Shown in pieces: positions 1-6,400 of a DNA stretch of 8,322 bases. A program made the translations under genes and the position numbers. Origin of the DNA: Fibrobacter sp. (GTDB lineage Bacteria > Fibrobacterota > Fibrobacteria > Fibrobacterales > Fibrobacteraceae); assembly GCA_017550445.1 (NCBI GenBank), contig JAFZOV010000032.1, forward strand, positions 1 to 8,322, written 5' to 3'. The first letter of the stretch is position 1, and the number at the start of each line of letters is the position of its first letter. Below the pieces are notes generated by a model, which was given only the letters and a program-made list of their open reading frames with translations, ran no database searches and had not been told where the DNA came from.

Positions 1-518
1 AAGTTGTTATTGCTCTAGTAAAACTAGAAAATCTGAAAGCAATTCACAACGGATGTACCATTCTTACAGCGAAGAAAGCGGTTGTTATTGCTCTAGTAAA
101 ACTAGAAAATCTGAAAGCAATTCACAACAGTCGTGTTCCTTTAAGATTAAAGATTGTTGTTGTTATTGCTCTAGTAAAACTAGAAAATCTGAAAGCAATT
201 CACAACAGTTGTCTCCGGTTGGTGAATGGTACTTTGGTTGTTATTGCTCTAGTAAAACTAGAAAATCTGAAAGCAATTCACAACTAGGTTCTCAATATTT
301 GTCTCTCAATAAGAGTTGTTATTGCTCTAGTAAAACTAGAAAATCTGAAAGCAATTCACAACAGACCTCGTCAACCTATGTATCCTTCCGCTGTTGTTAT
401 TGCTCTAGTAAAACTAGAAAATCTGAAAGCAATTCACAACCCTCCATGTCGGAATTGGAATCAATTTCTTGTTGTTATTGCACTAGTTAAACTAGAAAAT
501 CCGAAAGCAATTTACAAT
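1..518. CRISPR. CRISPR array end, type II-C-like (48-bp repeats, 30-bp spacers)
   Basis: Seen: six identical 48-bp repeats at 3-50, 81-128, 159-206, 237-284, 315-362 and 393-440, plus a degenerate seventh at 471-518. They are separated by six unrelated spacers of exactly 30 bp (51-80, 129-158, 207-236, 285-314, 363-392, 441-470). On the + strand the repeat begins GTTGTTATTGCTC and ends GCAATTCACAAC. Bases 1-2 are probably the end of another spacer, so the array continues off the left edge. Known: repeats of 46-48 bp with GTTGT/ACAAC ends and 30-bp spacers are typical of Cas9 type II-C loci in Bacteroidota and Fibrobacterota. The minus-strand reading (GTTGTGAATTGCTTTCA) resembles Bacteroides II-C repeats, so crRNA may be read from the minus strand. 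No cas gene lies in the window, so the subtype is inferred from repeat form only. Confidence 0.96.
471..518. repeat. Degenerate terminal CRISPR repeat
   Basis: This copy keeps the 48-bp length but differs from the consensus at five positions that I can count: an A for T and a T for A in the central CTCTAGTAAA block, CCG for CTG, and TTTACAAT in place of TTCACAAC at the end. The last change breaks the outer GTTGT/ACAAC pairing. Nothing repeat-like follows, so this is one physical end of the array. By the usual rule, decay marks the leader-distal end, which would put the leader and new-spacer end to the left, outside the window. In some type II-C loci, however, the degenerate repeat lies at the 5' end of the crRNA transcript, so transcription direction cannot be fixed from this alone. 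Confidence 0.9.
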
Positions 519-586
519 CCAAATTAAAGGATATCAAACATTTTTCCAAATACAGAGCTGACAAGGAGTGTAATGTCGCTAGAACC

Positions 587-604
587 AGGGGGTGGCCTCC
601 CCCT
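587..604. repeat. GC-rich near-palindrome between CRISPR and rhuM
   Basis: AGGGGGTGGCCTCCCCCT reads the same on both strands except for one T/T mismatch at its seventh and twelfth bases, giving a 6-bp G/C arm around a TGGCCT centre. It stands out in an otherwise AT-rich, gene-free stretch (519-768). It shares the 9-mer GCCTCCCCC with a second hairpin at 2059-2092, on the other side of the rhuM pair. There is no T-run directly after it on either strand, so it is not a standard intrinsic terminator. It could be a dispersed genomic repeat, a structured RNA element or an insertion scar; the role is unknown. Confidence 0.45.
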
Positions 605-703
605 TCATACAAGAAATTTGTATATTACCCACCTACAGGCACCGGTAGCGGTTTTCCGACTACAAGCCATCATCGACTTAAAAAGCCGACTTGTTATTAT
701 ATC

Positions 704-719
704 CCCAATAAACATTGGG
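704..719. promoter_or_regulatory. Inverted repeat upstream of rhuM (possible operator)
   Basis: CCCAAT-AAAC-ATTGGG is a perfect 6-bp inverted repeat with a 4-base centre, ending 49 bp before the rhuM start codon. A loose -10-like TATGAT lies just downstream at 728-733, with no convincing -35. The repeat lies outside the segment that was duplicated (homology starts at 737), so the second rhuM copy lacks it. It may be a binding site for the RhuM DNA-binding domain or another regulator, but only the symmetry supports this. Confidence 0.3.
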
Positions 720-736
720 AGCATTCATATGATAAC

Positions 737-1090
737 GGTCGACTTTTTTTGTTTTCTAGGAGTAAAAAATGAGCAAAAATGACGAAAAAACAGGCGAGAT
801 CATACTTTACCAACCGGAGGGCGAAGTAAAGTTGGAAGTTCGTGTCGAAAAAGAGACTGTATGGCTCACGCAGACACAAATGGGCGTCCTATTCGAAAGA
901 GAACGCTCTGTTATCGCCAAGCATATTGGAAATGTTTTTAAAGAAAAGGAACTTGACGAAAAAAGTAATGTGCAAATTTTGCACAATACTCTTTCTAAGT
1001 ATAAACCAACAACAATTTATTCGCTTGACGTAATCATTTCTGTCGGCTATCGTGTCAAATCACTTCGAGGAACCCAATTCCGTCGTTGGG
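737..1090 (+). repeat. Direct duplication, copy 1 (rhuM leader and N-terminal part)
   Basis: This segment is repeated at 1736-2004. It begins at GGTCGAC, runs through a T-run (7 T here, 6 T in copy 2) and the ribosome binding site TAGGAG (757-762), and continues into the first part of the rhuM coding region. By hand alignment, the leader and first 11 codons differ by one indel and one substitution. Bases 802-885 are absent from copy 2, and 886-1090 match 1800-2004 with nine substitutions in 205 positions, five of them in the last 20 or so bases. Direct tandem repeats of this kind arise by recombination or by insertion of a related allele. Confidence 0.93.
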
Positions 1091-1734
1091 CAAACCAAGT
1101 TCTGAAGGATTACATGCTCAAAGGCTATGCCGTGAACCAGCGGAAGATTTCCACTGATTTGCAAATCGCAGACCATTTGCACGAACATAGGCAACTGATT
1201 GAATGCCAAGGTGCGGAAATCACAGAACTTAAAGGTGCAACAGCGAAACGTTTTGACGAACACGAATCTCGTCTTTCTGCCGTTGAACAGCACATTGACT
1301 TTTTCGTAAAGGCTGCACAGCTTCCAACTGGAGGTATTATCGCACCAAATACGAAGTTCAGTGGTTATGTATTGATTGCCGACCTTGTGAAAGCTGCAAA
1401 ACATTCAATCGTGTTTATCGATCCTTTCGCGGATATTCGCGTATTGAAGTTTATCGCCATGAAGGCAGAAGGAGTCTCAGCCACTATTTACTCCGCACGG
1501 ATTTCGCACCAATTCAAAGAAGAAGCCGCTTTGTACAAGAAAGAGCACCCTGAATTTGACTTAAAAACTATGCGGATTATCCACGACCGATTCCTGCTCG
1601 TTGACGATACAGTTTACCATTTCGGGGCAAGTTTTAAGGATATGGGAGCAGAATTTTCGGCATACAGCGTTTTAAACTTTGTGACACCAAAAGAAATCAT
1701 CGAAAAGGTGCAAGAAAGTACCAAAAGCAACTAA
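769..1734 (+). CDS. RhuM-family protein with C-terminal PLD-like domain
   Basis: The product has 321 aa. Residues 8-120 match the RhuM (virulence RhuM/ORF6N-like) family: GEIILYQ, an HTH-like stretch TQTQMGVLFERERSVIAKHI (34-53), and the hallmark LDVIISVGYRVKS (86-98) followed by GTQFRRWANQVLKDY. Residues 129-185 are charged and helical, probably a coiled coil. Residues 200-312 look like a phospholipase-D fold: a hydrophobic SIVFIDPFAD strand (213-222), then H272-x-R274-x4-D279-x6-G286, which is an HKD motif with Arg for Lys and GASFKD for GSxN. The start is supported by TAGGAG six bases before the ATG. RhuM proteins are often found in mobile or defence islands, and their function is poorly known. 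A DNA-binding sensor or regulator with an effector or binding C-terminus is my inference. Codon use is more AT-rich than in metH, and a broken duplicate follows directly, so horizontal acquisition is likely. Confidence 0.88.
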   Translation: MSKNDEKTGEIILYQPEGEVKLEVRVEKETVWLTQTQMGVLFERERSVIAKHIGNVFKEKELDEKSNVQILHNTLSKYKPTTIYSLDVIISVGYRVKSLRGTQFRRWANQVLKDYMLKGYAVNQRKISTDLQIADHLHEHRQLIECQGAEITELKGATAKRFDEHESRLSAVEQHIDFFVKAAQLPTGGIIAPNTKFSGYVLIADLVKAAKHSIVFIDPFADIRVLKFIAMKAEGVSATIYSARISHQFKEEAALYKKEHPEFDLKTMRIIHDRFLLVDDTVYHFGASFKDMGAEFSAYSVLNFVTPKEIIEKVQESTKSN

Positions 1735-1735
1735 A

Positions 1736-2004
1736 GGTCGACTTTTTTGTTTTCTAGGAGTAAAAAATGAGCGAAAATGACGAAAAAACAGGCGAGATCG
1801 TCCTATTCGAAAGAGAACGCTCTGTTATCGCCAAGCATATTGGAAATATTTTTAAAGAAAAGGAACTGGACGAAAAAAGTAATGTGCAAATTTTGCACAA
1901 TACTCTTTCTAAGTATAAAGCAACAACAATTTATTCGCTTGACGTAATCATTTCCGTCGGCTATCGTGTCAAATCACTTCGAGGACCCCAATTGCGCCAA
2001 TGGG
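1736..2004 (+). repeat. Direct duplication, copy 2 (deleted and diverged)
   Basis: This is the second copy of 737-1090. It begins two bases after the stop codon of the intact rhuM. Relative to copy 1 it lacks exactly 84 bp, joining the equivalent of base 801 to that of base 886, with only a single shared C at the junction. Homology ends near 2004, and the following 30 bases resemble nothing in copy 1. Substitutions cluster at the right end (RGPQLRQWA against RGTQFRRWA). This fits a crossover into a different rhuM allele better than simple drift. Confidence 0.9.
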
Positions 2005-2033
2005 CTCTAAACATTTCGCCCCAGACTCAATAA
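1767..2033 (+). pseudogene. Truncated second copy of the RhuM-family gene
   Basis: The remnant has 88 codons with an intact ATG, the same AGGAG-type ribosome binding site as the full gene, and a stop at 2031-2033. It encodes the first 11 residues of RhuM, skips the equivalent of residues 12-39 in frame, and resumes at VLFERERSVIAKH. It continues through the hallmark LDVIISVGYRVKS and ends in an unrelated tail (ALNISPQTQ). It has lost the N-terminal strand pair, the first helix of the HTH-like unit, the coiled coil and the whole PLD-like domain. Most likely it is a decaying duplicate. Because the reading frame and ribosome binding site survive, a small product that interferes with full-length RhuM by pairing with it is possible but unsupported. 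Confidence 0.8.
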
Positions 2034-2058
2034 AAGCTGATTGAAATTTTCAGCGAGG

Positions 2059-2092
2059 AATGGGGCGGTGTCTAGGCGAAGCCTCCCCCATT
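2059..2092. repeat. GC-rich hairpin downstream of the rhuM remnant
   Basis: AATGGGG (2059-2065) pairs perfectly with CCCCATT (2086-2092). Inside, AGGC (2074-2077) and GCCT (2081-2084) form a small stem over a GAA loop, leaving an uneven internal loop. The right arm shares GCCTCCCCC with the near-palindrome at 587-604. It lies 26 bp after the stop of the rhuM remnant, so it could end transcription from the rhuM region. However, only ATTTAAGC follows, with no long T-run, so a standard intrinsic terminator is not shown. The rest of 2034-2164 holds only AT-rich sequence and a candidate promoter. Confidence 0.45.
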
Positions 2093-2151
2093 TAAGCATT
2101 TCAGTAAACAATTTTTTATTTTCGAGCCTCTCGCAGGGGCCTAAAAAAAGA

Positions 2152-2157
2152 TATATT
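2152..2157 (+). promoter_or_regulatory. Candidate -10 element before the FISUMP gene
   Basis: TATATT follows an A-run (2143-2149). A similar TATATT lies before the DUF975 gene at 7166-7171. If used, transcription would start at about 2164-2165, right at the GTG codon, giving a leaderless or nearly leaderless mRNA. This would agree with the absence of any Shine-Dalgarno sequence here. It also overlaps and so argues against the TTG at 2156 as start. No good -35 is seen (2129-2134 reads TCTCGC). Confidence 0.35.
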
Positions 2158-2164
2158 GTGTCCC

Positions 2165-3388
2165 GTGAAAAGGTTTTCGGCTAAATTGGTAACGTTACTC
2201 CTTTTTGTAGGGGTTGCGCTATCCCATGCAATTACTGCGGTTCCCATTAGCGGCATCAAGGCTTCTGCGACCTTGCCGGACTATGGCCAAAACACCTTCC
2301 GGCCCGAAAACATGGTCATGAAAAAGTACGTGCACCCCTTTTATCAGGTCTGGGGAGCCAAGTACAACGACAAGCCCATCACTCTGGAATTCCTGGTAGA
2401 AGCCCAGCGACTGGACCAGATTACCCTTTACAACGGCTACATGCGGGACTCCGCCTCTTACGTGAACAACAGCCTCGCCAAAAGCCTCAAGATCTACCTG
2501 AACACCACGGATAATCTTGTAAAGGTAGCGACCCTTGCAACGCCCAAATGGCACGGGTACAAAAATCCCCATGCCGACATCATCATTTTTGATAGGCCCC
2601 TGAAAAACGTCTTTAAGATTATCATCGAAATCGAGGACATTTACCCGGGAAAGCTTTACCCAAACGTGTGTATCGCCCTGATCAAGTTCTGGGGATTCCC
2701 CAAGTTGCCGCGCAAGTCGCAGACAGGACAGATGACGGACCCCCGCGACGGCCAGGTCTACAAGACCATTACCATAGGCGACCAGACTTGGATGGCCCAG
2801 GACATGCGATACAAGACTCCGGGAAGCAGAACTTTTATAGGAGATTCTCCCAAGATCAAGCAGCCGTCAGATGCGGGCCTCGAATATCCTGAATCGGACA
2901 TCGAGGGAATTTGCCCCGAAGGCTGGCGTCTGCCCAAAGCGGCCGAACTGGAAAAATTGAAGACGGATCTTCCCGAAAACGCCTCTTACGACGACCTTTT
3001 CTCAGCAGCCTACCGACGCCCCTTCTATTCTATCCAAGAAGTCGAAAAACAGAGCGGTTCCCAGGCCTACTCCACAGATGCCGAAATATTCTTCTTCCCG
3101 ACAAACGCCACCGGGCTGAATTTCTCTACCTTGACTCGCCACTATTACGATGGCGAATGCACCGAAGAGACTGGCGAAACCTACGCATTTTCTTCGTATT
3201 GGACCAAGGACGCAAAAGACATTCCCTTGTGGCCCGACGAAAACGGCAACGTAGAAGTCAAACACCTGAGACATTACCGCTTTGGCGGCACCGATTACTG
3301 CGAAGCCATGCTCTGCCACGAAGACTACCATTTTGTGCGCTGCCTGGAAGGAATCGACCAGGAAGAGCCCGTTGAAATCCAGGAATAA
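2165..3388 (+). CDS. Secreted protein: discoidin/NADase-type domain plus FISUMP domain
   Basis: I place the start at GTG 2165 (407 aa), because it gives a typical signal peptide: MKRFSAK, a hydrophobic core, and cleavage after ALSHA at about residue 22. A TTG nine bases upstream is the alternative (410 aa). There is no lipobox cysteine. Residues about 29-178 resemble discoidin-like (F5/8 type C, NADase-type glycan-binding) domains: KASATLP, QVWGAKYNDKPITLEF, then ITLYNGYMRDSASYVNNS and a conserved SLKIYLN strand. Residues about 192-404 are the FISUMP domain (TIGR02145 type): DGQVYKTITIGDQTWMAQDMRY, ICPEGWRLP (249-257) and the closing FVRCLEG (C393). FISUMP proteins are an expanded family of surface or secreted proteins in Fibrobacter, of unproved function. 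Binding to plant glycan or to the cell surface is inferred. No glycosidase motif is visible. The gene stands alone, with 99 bp before metH. Confidence 0.87.
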   Translation: MKRFSAKLVTLLLFVGVALSHAITAVPISGIKASATLPDYGQNTFRPENMVMKKYVHPFYQVWGAKYNDKPITLEFLVEAQRLDQITLYNGYMRDSASYVNNSLAKSLKIYLNTTDNLVKVATLATPKWHGYKNPHADIIIFDRPLKNVFKIIIEIEDIYPGKLYPNVCIALIKFWGFPKLPRKSQTGQMTDPRDGQVYKTITIGDQTWMAQDMRYKTPGSRTFIGDSPKIKQPSDAGLEYPESDIEGICPEGWRLPKAAELEKLKTDLPENASYDDLFSAAYRRPFYSIQEVEKQSGSQAYSTDAEIFFFPTNATGLNFSTLTRHYYDGECTEETGETYAFSSYWTKDAKDIPLWPDENGNVEVKHLRHYRFGGTDYCEAMLCHEDYHFVRCLEGIDQEEPVEIQE

Positions 3389-3420
3389 CCCACAAAACCT
3401 TGCTTTCAAAGATGTAACTC

Positions 3421-3449
3421 TTGGAAACGGCCTCGGCTTTTTCTATCTT
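3421..3449 (+). promoter_or_regulatory. Candidate metH promoter
   Basis: TTGGAA (3421-3426) and TATCTT (3444-3449) are separated by exactly 17 bp, a good sigma70-like arrangement. The predicted start of transcription is about 3456, giving a 32-60 nt leader depending on the metH start codon. The leader is too short and plain for a cobalamin or SAM riboswitch. Confidence 0.45.
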
Positions 3450-3477
3450 TATGCATAAAACCAAATAAATGCATAAA
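3448..3477 (+). promoter_or_regulatory. Paired TATGCATA dyads at the metH promoter (possible operator)
   Basis: TTTATGCATAAA (3448-3459) is a perfect 12-bp palindrome. ATGCATAAA is repeated at 3451-3459 and 3469-3477, so the two sites are 18 bp apart, close to two DNA turns. They overlap the end of the predicted -10 element and the expected transcription start, a classic position for a repressor. Regulation by a methionine- or cobalamin-responsive repressor is conjecture. AT-rich sequence makes short palindromes fairly common. Confidence 0.35.
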
Positions 3478-3487
3478 CACGGCAAAA

Positions 3488-6400
3488 ATGCAACGCCGGG
3501 ATGATGGTAGAAAAATGACGTTACGTGAAGCCTTTGAATCGAAAATGATGCTGCTCGATGGCGGCATGGGTTCCGTTATCCAGACTTACGGCATCAAGGG
3601 TGCCAATAACGACATGCTCTCCATCGAAAAGCCGGAGATAATCTTGGATATCCAGCGCCGTTACGTAGATGCAGGCGTGGATTGTCTGACCACGAATACG
3701 TTCTCGAGCCAGCGCGTGAGCCAGCACGAATACCACCAGGAACACCGCATTGCCGAGATGAACCGCGCCGCGGTGAAGATTGCAAAGCAGGCTGCCGAAG
3801 AAGGCATGAAGAAATACGGCCGCCAGGTCTATATTCTGGGCGACGTGGGCCCCACGAGCAAGATGCTCTCGATGAGCGAAGACGTGAACGACCCTGCAAG
3901 CCGCAGCATAACTTTTGACGAGCTGGAGGACGCCTACCTGGAACAGATTCAGGTGCTGGTAGAAGAAGGCGTCGACGCCATTCTGATTGAAACGATTTTT
4001 GATACGCTGAACGCGAAGGCCGCCGCAAGCGCATTCACCAAGGTGATGGAAGCGCGTGAAAAAGCCGCGGGCAAAAATGCAGCGGACCTCAAACCCGTCG
4101 AAGTGATGTTCTCGATGACGGTGAGCGATGCTTCGGGCCGTACGCTTTCGGGCCAGACGGTTGAAGCATTCGCCGTGAGCGTGATGCACATGCACCCGCT
4201 TTCGATTGGCCTGAACTGCGGTCTCGGTGCCGACGGTATGGTGCCGTACCTGCGCCGCATGGGCAAGGTCGCGCCCTGCTACATCAGCTGCCACCCGAAT
4301 GCGGGGCTGCCGAACCAGTTCGGCGGTTACGATGACACGCCCGAAGACATGGTGCGCCTGATGCGCGTATATCTGGACGACAAGCTGGTGAACATGATTG
4401 GCGGTTGTTGCGGTACGACGCCGGAACACATCGCCGCGATGCGCCAGATGTTGGACGCACTCCCTGCCGATTACGAACGTCGCGTGCCCGCGCCCAAGTA
4501 TGCAACGAGTCCGCTGCTCCGCCTCGCCGGTTTGGAGCCGCTGTTCAAAGAACAGGTGCGCCCGAGTAACGGCGCCGACAGTTGCAACGCTGAAGACTTT
4601 GTGAAGGTGGGCGAACGTTGCAACGTCGCCGGCTCCAAGAAGTTCCTGCGACTCATCAACGAAAAGAATTACGACGAAGCTCTCGATATCGCACGCAAGC
4701 AAGTGGAAGACGGCGCCGACGTCATCGACGTGAACATGGACGATGGCCTCTTGGATGCCACCGCTGAAATGCAGACCTTCTTGAACTTGATTGCCTCGGA
4801 CCCGGCAGTAAGCCGCGTGCCGATTATGGTCGACAGTTCCCGTTTTGAAGTCATCGAAGCAGGCCTCAAATGCATTCAGGGCAAGAGCATCGTGAACTCT
4901 ATCTCCCTCAAGATGGGCGAAGAGGCGTTCATCGACCACGCACGCGTCATCAAGCGCCTGGGTGCAGCCGTCATCGTGATGCTCTTTGACGAAGAAGGCC
5001 AGGCCACCAACTACGACCGCCGCGTACAAATTGCGTCCCGCGCTTACGACATCATGGTGAAAAAGCTCGGCTTTGCACCGTCCGACATCATCTTTGACCC
5101 GAACGTTTTGACAGTCGCTACCGGCATGGCGGAACACAACGCCTACGCCATCGACTTTATCCGCGCCGTCCGCTGGATTATGGATAACTTGCCCGGCGTG
5201 CGCATCTCGGGCGGTCTCTCGAACCTTTCGTTTGCTTTCCGCGGCAACAACTACTTACGCGAATCGATGCATACCACGTTCTTGCATTACGCGATTCCGA
5301 ACGGCATGGGCATGGCTATTATGAACCCGAGCGCCATCGTTGAATACAAGACGATTCCGCTCGAACTTCGCATGGCGATTACCGAAGTCATCTACAATAC
5401 GGAACCGGACGCTAGCGAAGCCCTTATTGAAATTGCAAGCCGCATGACCGCAGCCGCTGCCGCCGCAAAAGAAGCGGGTACCAAGTACGACCCGAAAGCA
5501 ATTTTCGCGATGAGCACCGGTGCAAGTAGCGCAAGCGATGACTCCGGCAACGCCGCCGCAGACGCAAAACCTTCCACGCCCGAAGAGCGTTTGCAAGAGG
5601 CTTTGCTCAAGGGAACTTCTACGACACTGCAGCCCGACTTGATGGAACTGATCAACCGCGGCGATAGCCCGGTAGGAATCATCTCGGGCCCGCTCATGGA
5701 CGGCATGAACGAAGTCGGCCGCCGTTTTGGTGAAGGCAGCATGTTCTTGCCGCAGGTGGTGAAGACCGCGCGTACCATGAAGAAGGCCGTAGAAATTTTG
5801 CAGCCTTACATCGAAGCGGGCAAAGATGCCAATGCTTCTAGCCGCGGCAAGATTGTGATTGCAACGGTGAAGGGCGACGTGCATGACATCGGCAAGAATA
5901 TCGTCTCGGTGATTATGGCCTGTAACGGTTACGACATGGTGGACCTCGGCGTGATGGTTCCCGAAGATGTCATCGTGAAGGCCGCGATAGAAAATAAAGC
6001 TGATATTCTGAGCCTCTCCGGCCTGATTACGCCTTCGCTCGAAGAAATGTGTACGGTCGCAAAAGCCATGCAGGCAGCAGGCCTTCGCATTCCGATTATT
6101 GTCGGTGGCGCCACTACCTCGCCCACGCACACCGCAGTGAAAATTGCACCGTGCTACGACGGCCCCGTGTTCCACGTCCGCGATGCGGCGAGCAACCCGG
6201 GTCTCGCGCAAAAGCTGCTTGACCCCGCCACCAGCGAACAGACCATCCGCGAAAACCGCGAAGAACAGCAGCGAATCCGCGACAAGCAAAACGGCATCAA
6301 GACCGAGGCCGCAAACGCTATGGCCGCTGCCGAAAAGACTCCCGAAGAACGCCGCTACCTATGTGACTGGAGCAAGTACCAGCCTGTGGAACCGCCGTTC

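Noticed and set aside
53..490. A 145-aa open frame with a repeated Cys/Ser-rich 26-residue unit
   Set aside because: It is the CRISPR array read as protein. The 78-bp period equals 26 codons, so the frame stays open and the repeat peptide recurs. There is no credible start or ribosome binding site.
519..768. Search for a tracrRNA anti-repeat beside the array
   Set aside because: Only an 8-base match (TTGTTATT at 691-698) to the repeat was found, which is too short for an anti-repeat.
573..782. A 69-codon open frame between the CRISPR array and rhuM
   Set aside because: It runs through the GC-rich palindrome, has no ribosome binding site or recognisable domain, and overlaps the rhuM leader and start.
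3389..3487. Search for a cobalamin or SAM riboswitch before metH
   Set aside because: The 99-bp gap is too short, AT-rich and without the stems such riboswitches need. The nearby GGCCTCGGCTTTTT also does not form a convincing terminator stem.
3521..5137. A 538-aa open frame on the minus strand opposite metH
   Set aside because: It is a shadow of metH caused by codon bias in a GC-rich gene. The His/Ala/Val-rich translation has no known motif, while the plus strand encodes an intact enzyme. The minus-strand frame at 5255-6289 is rejected for the same reason.
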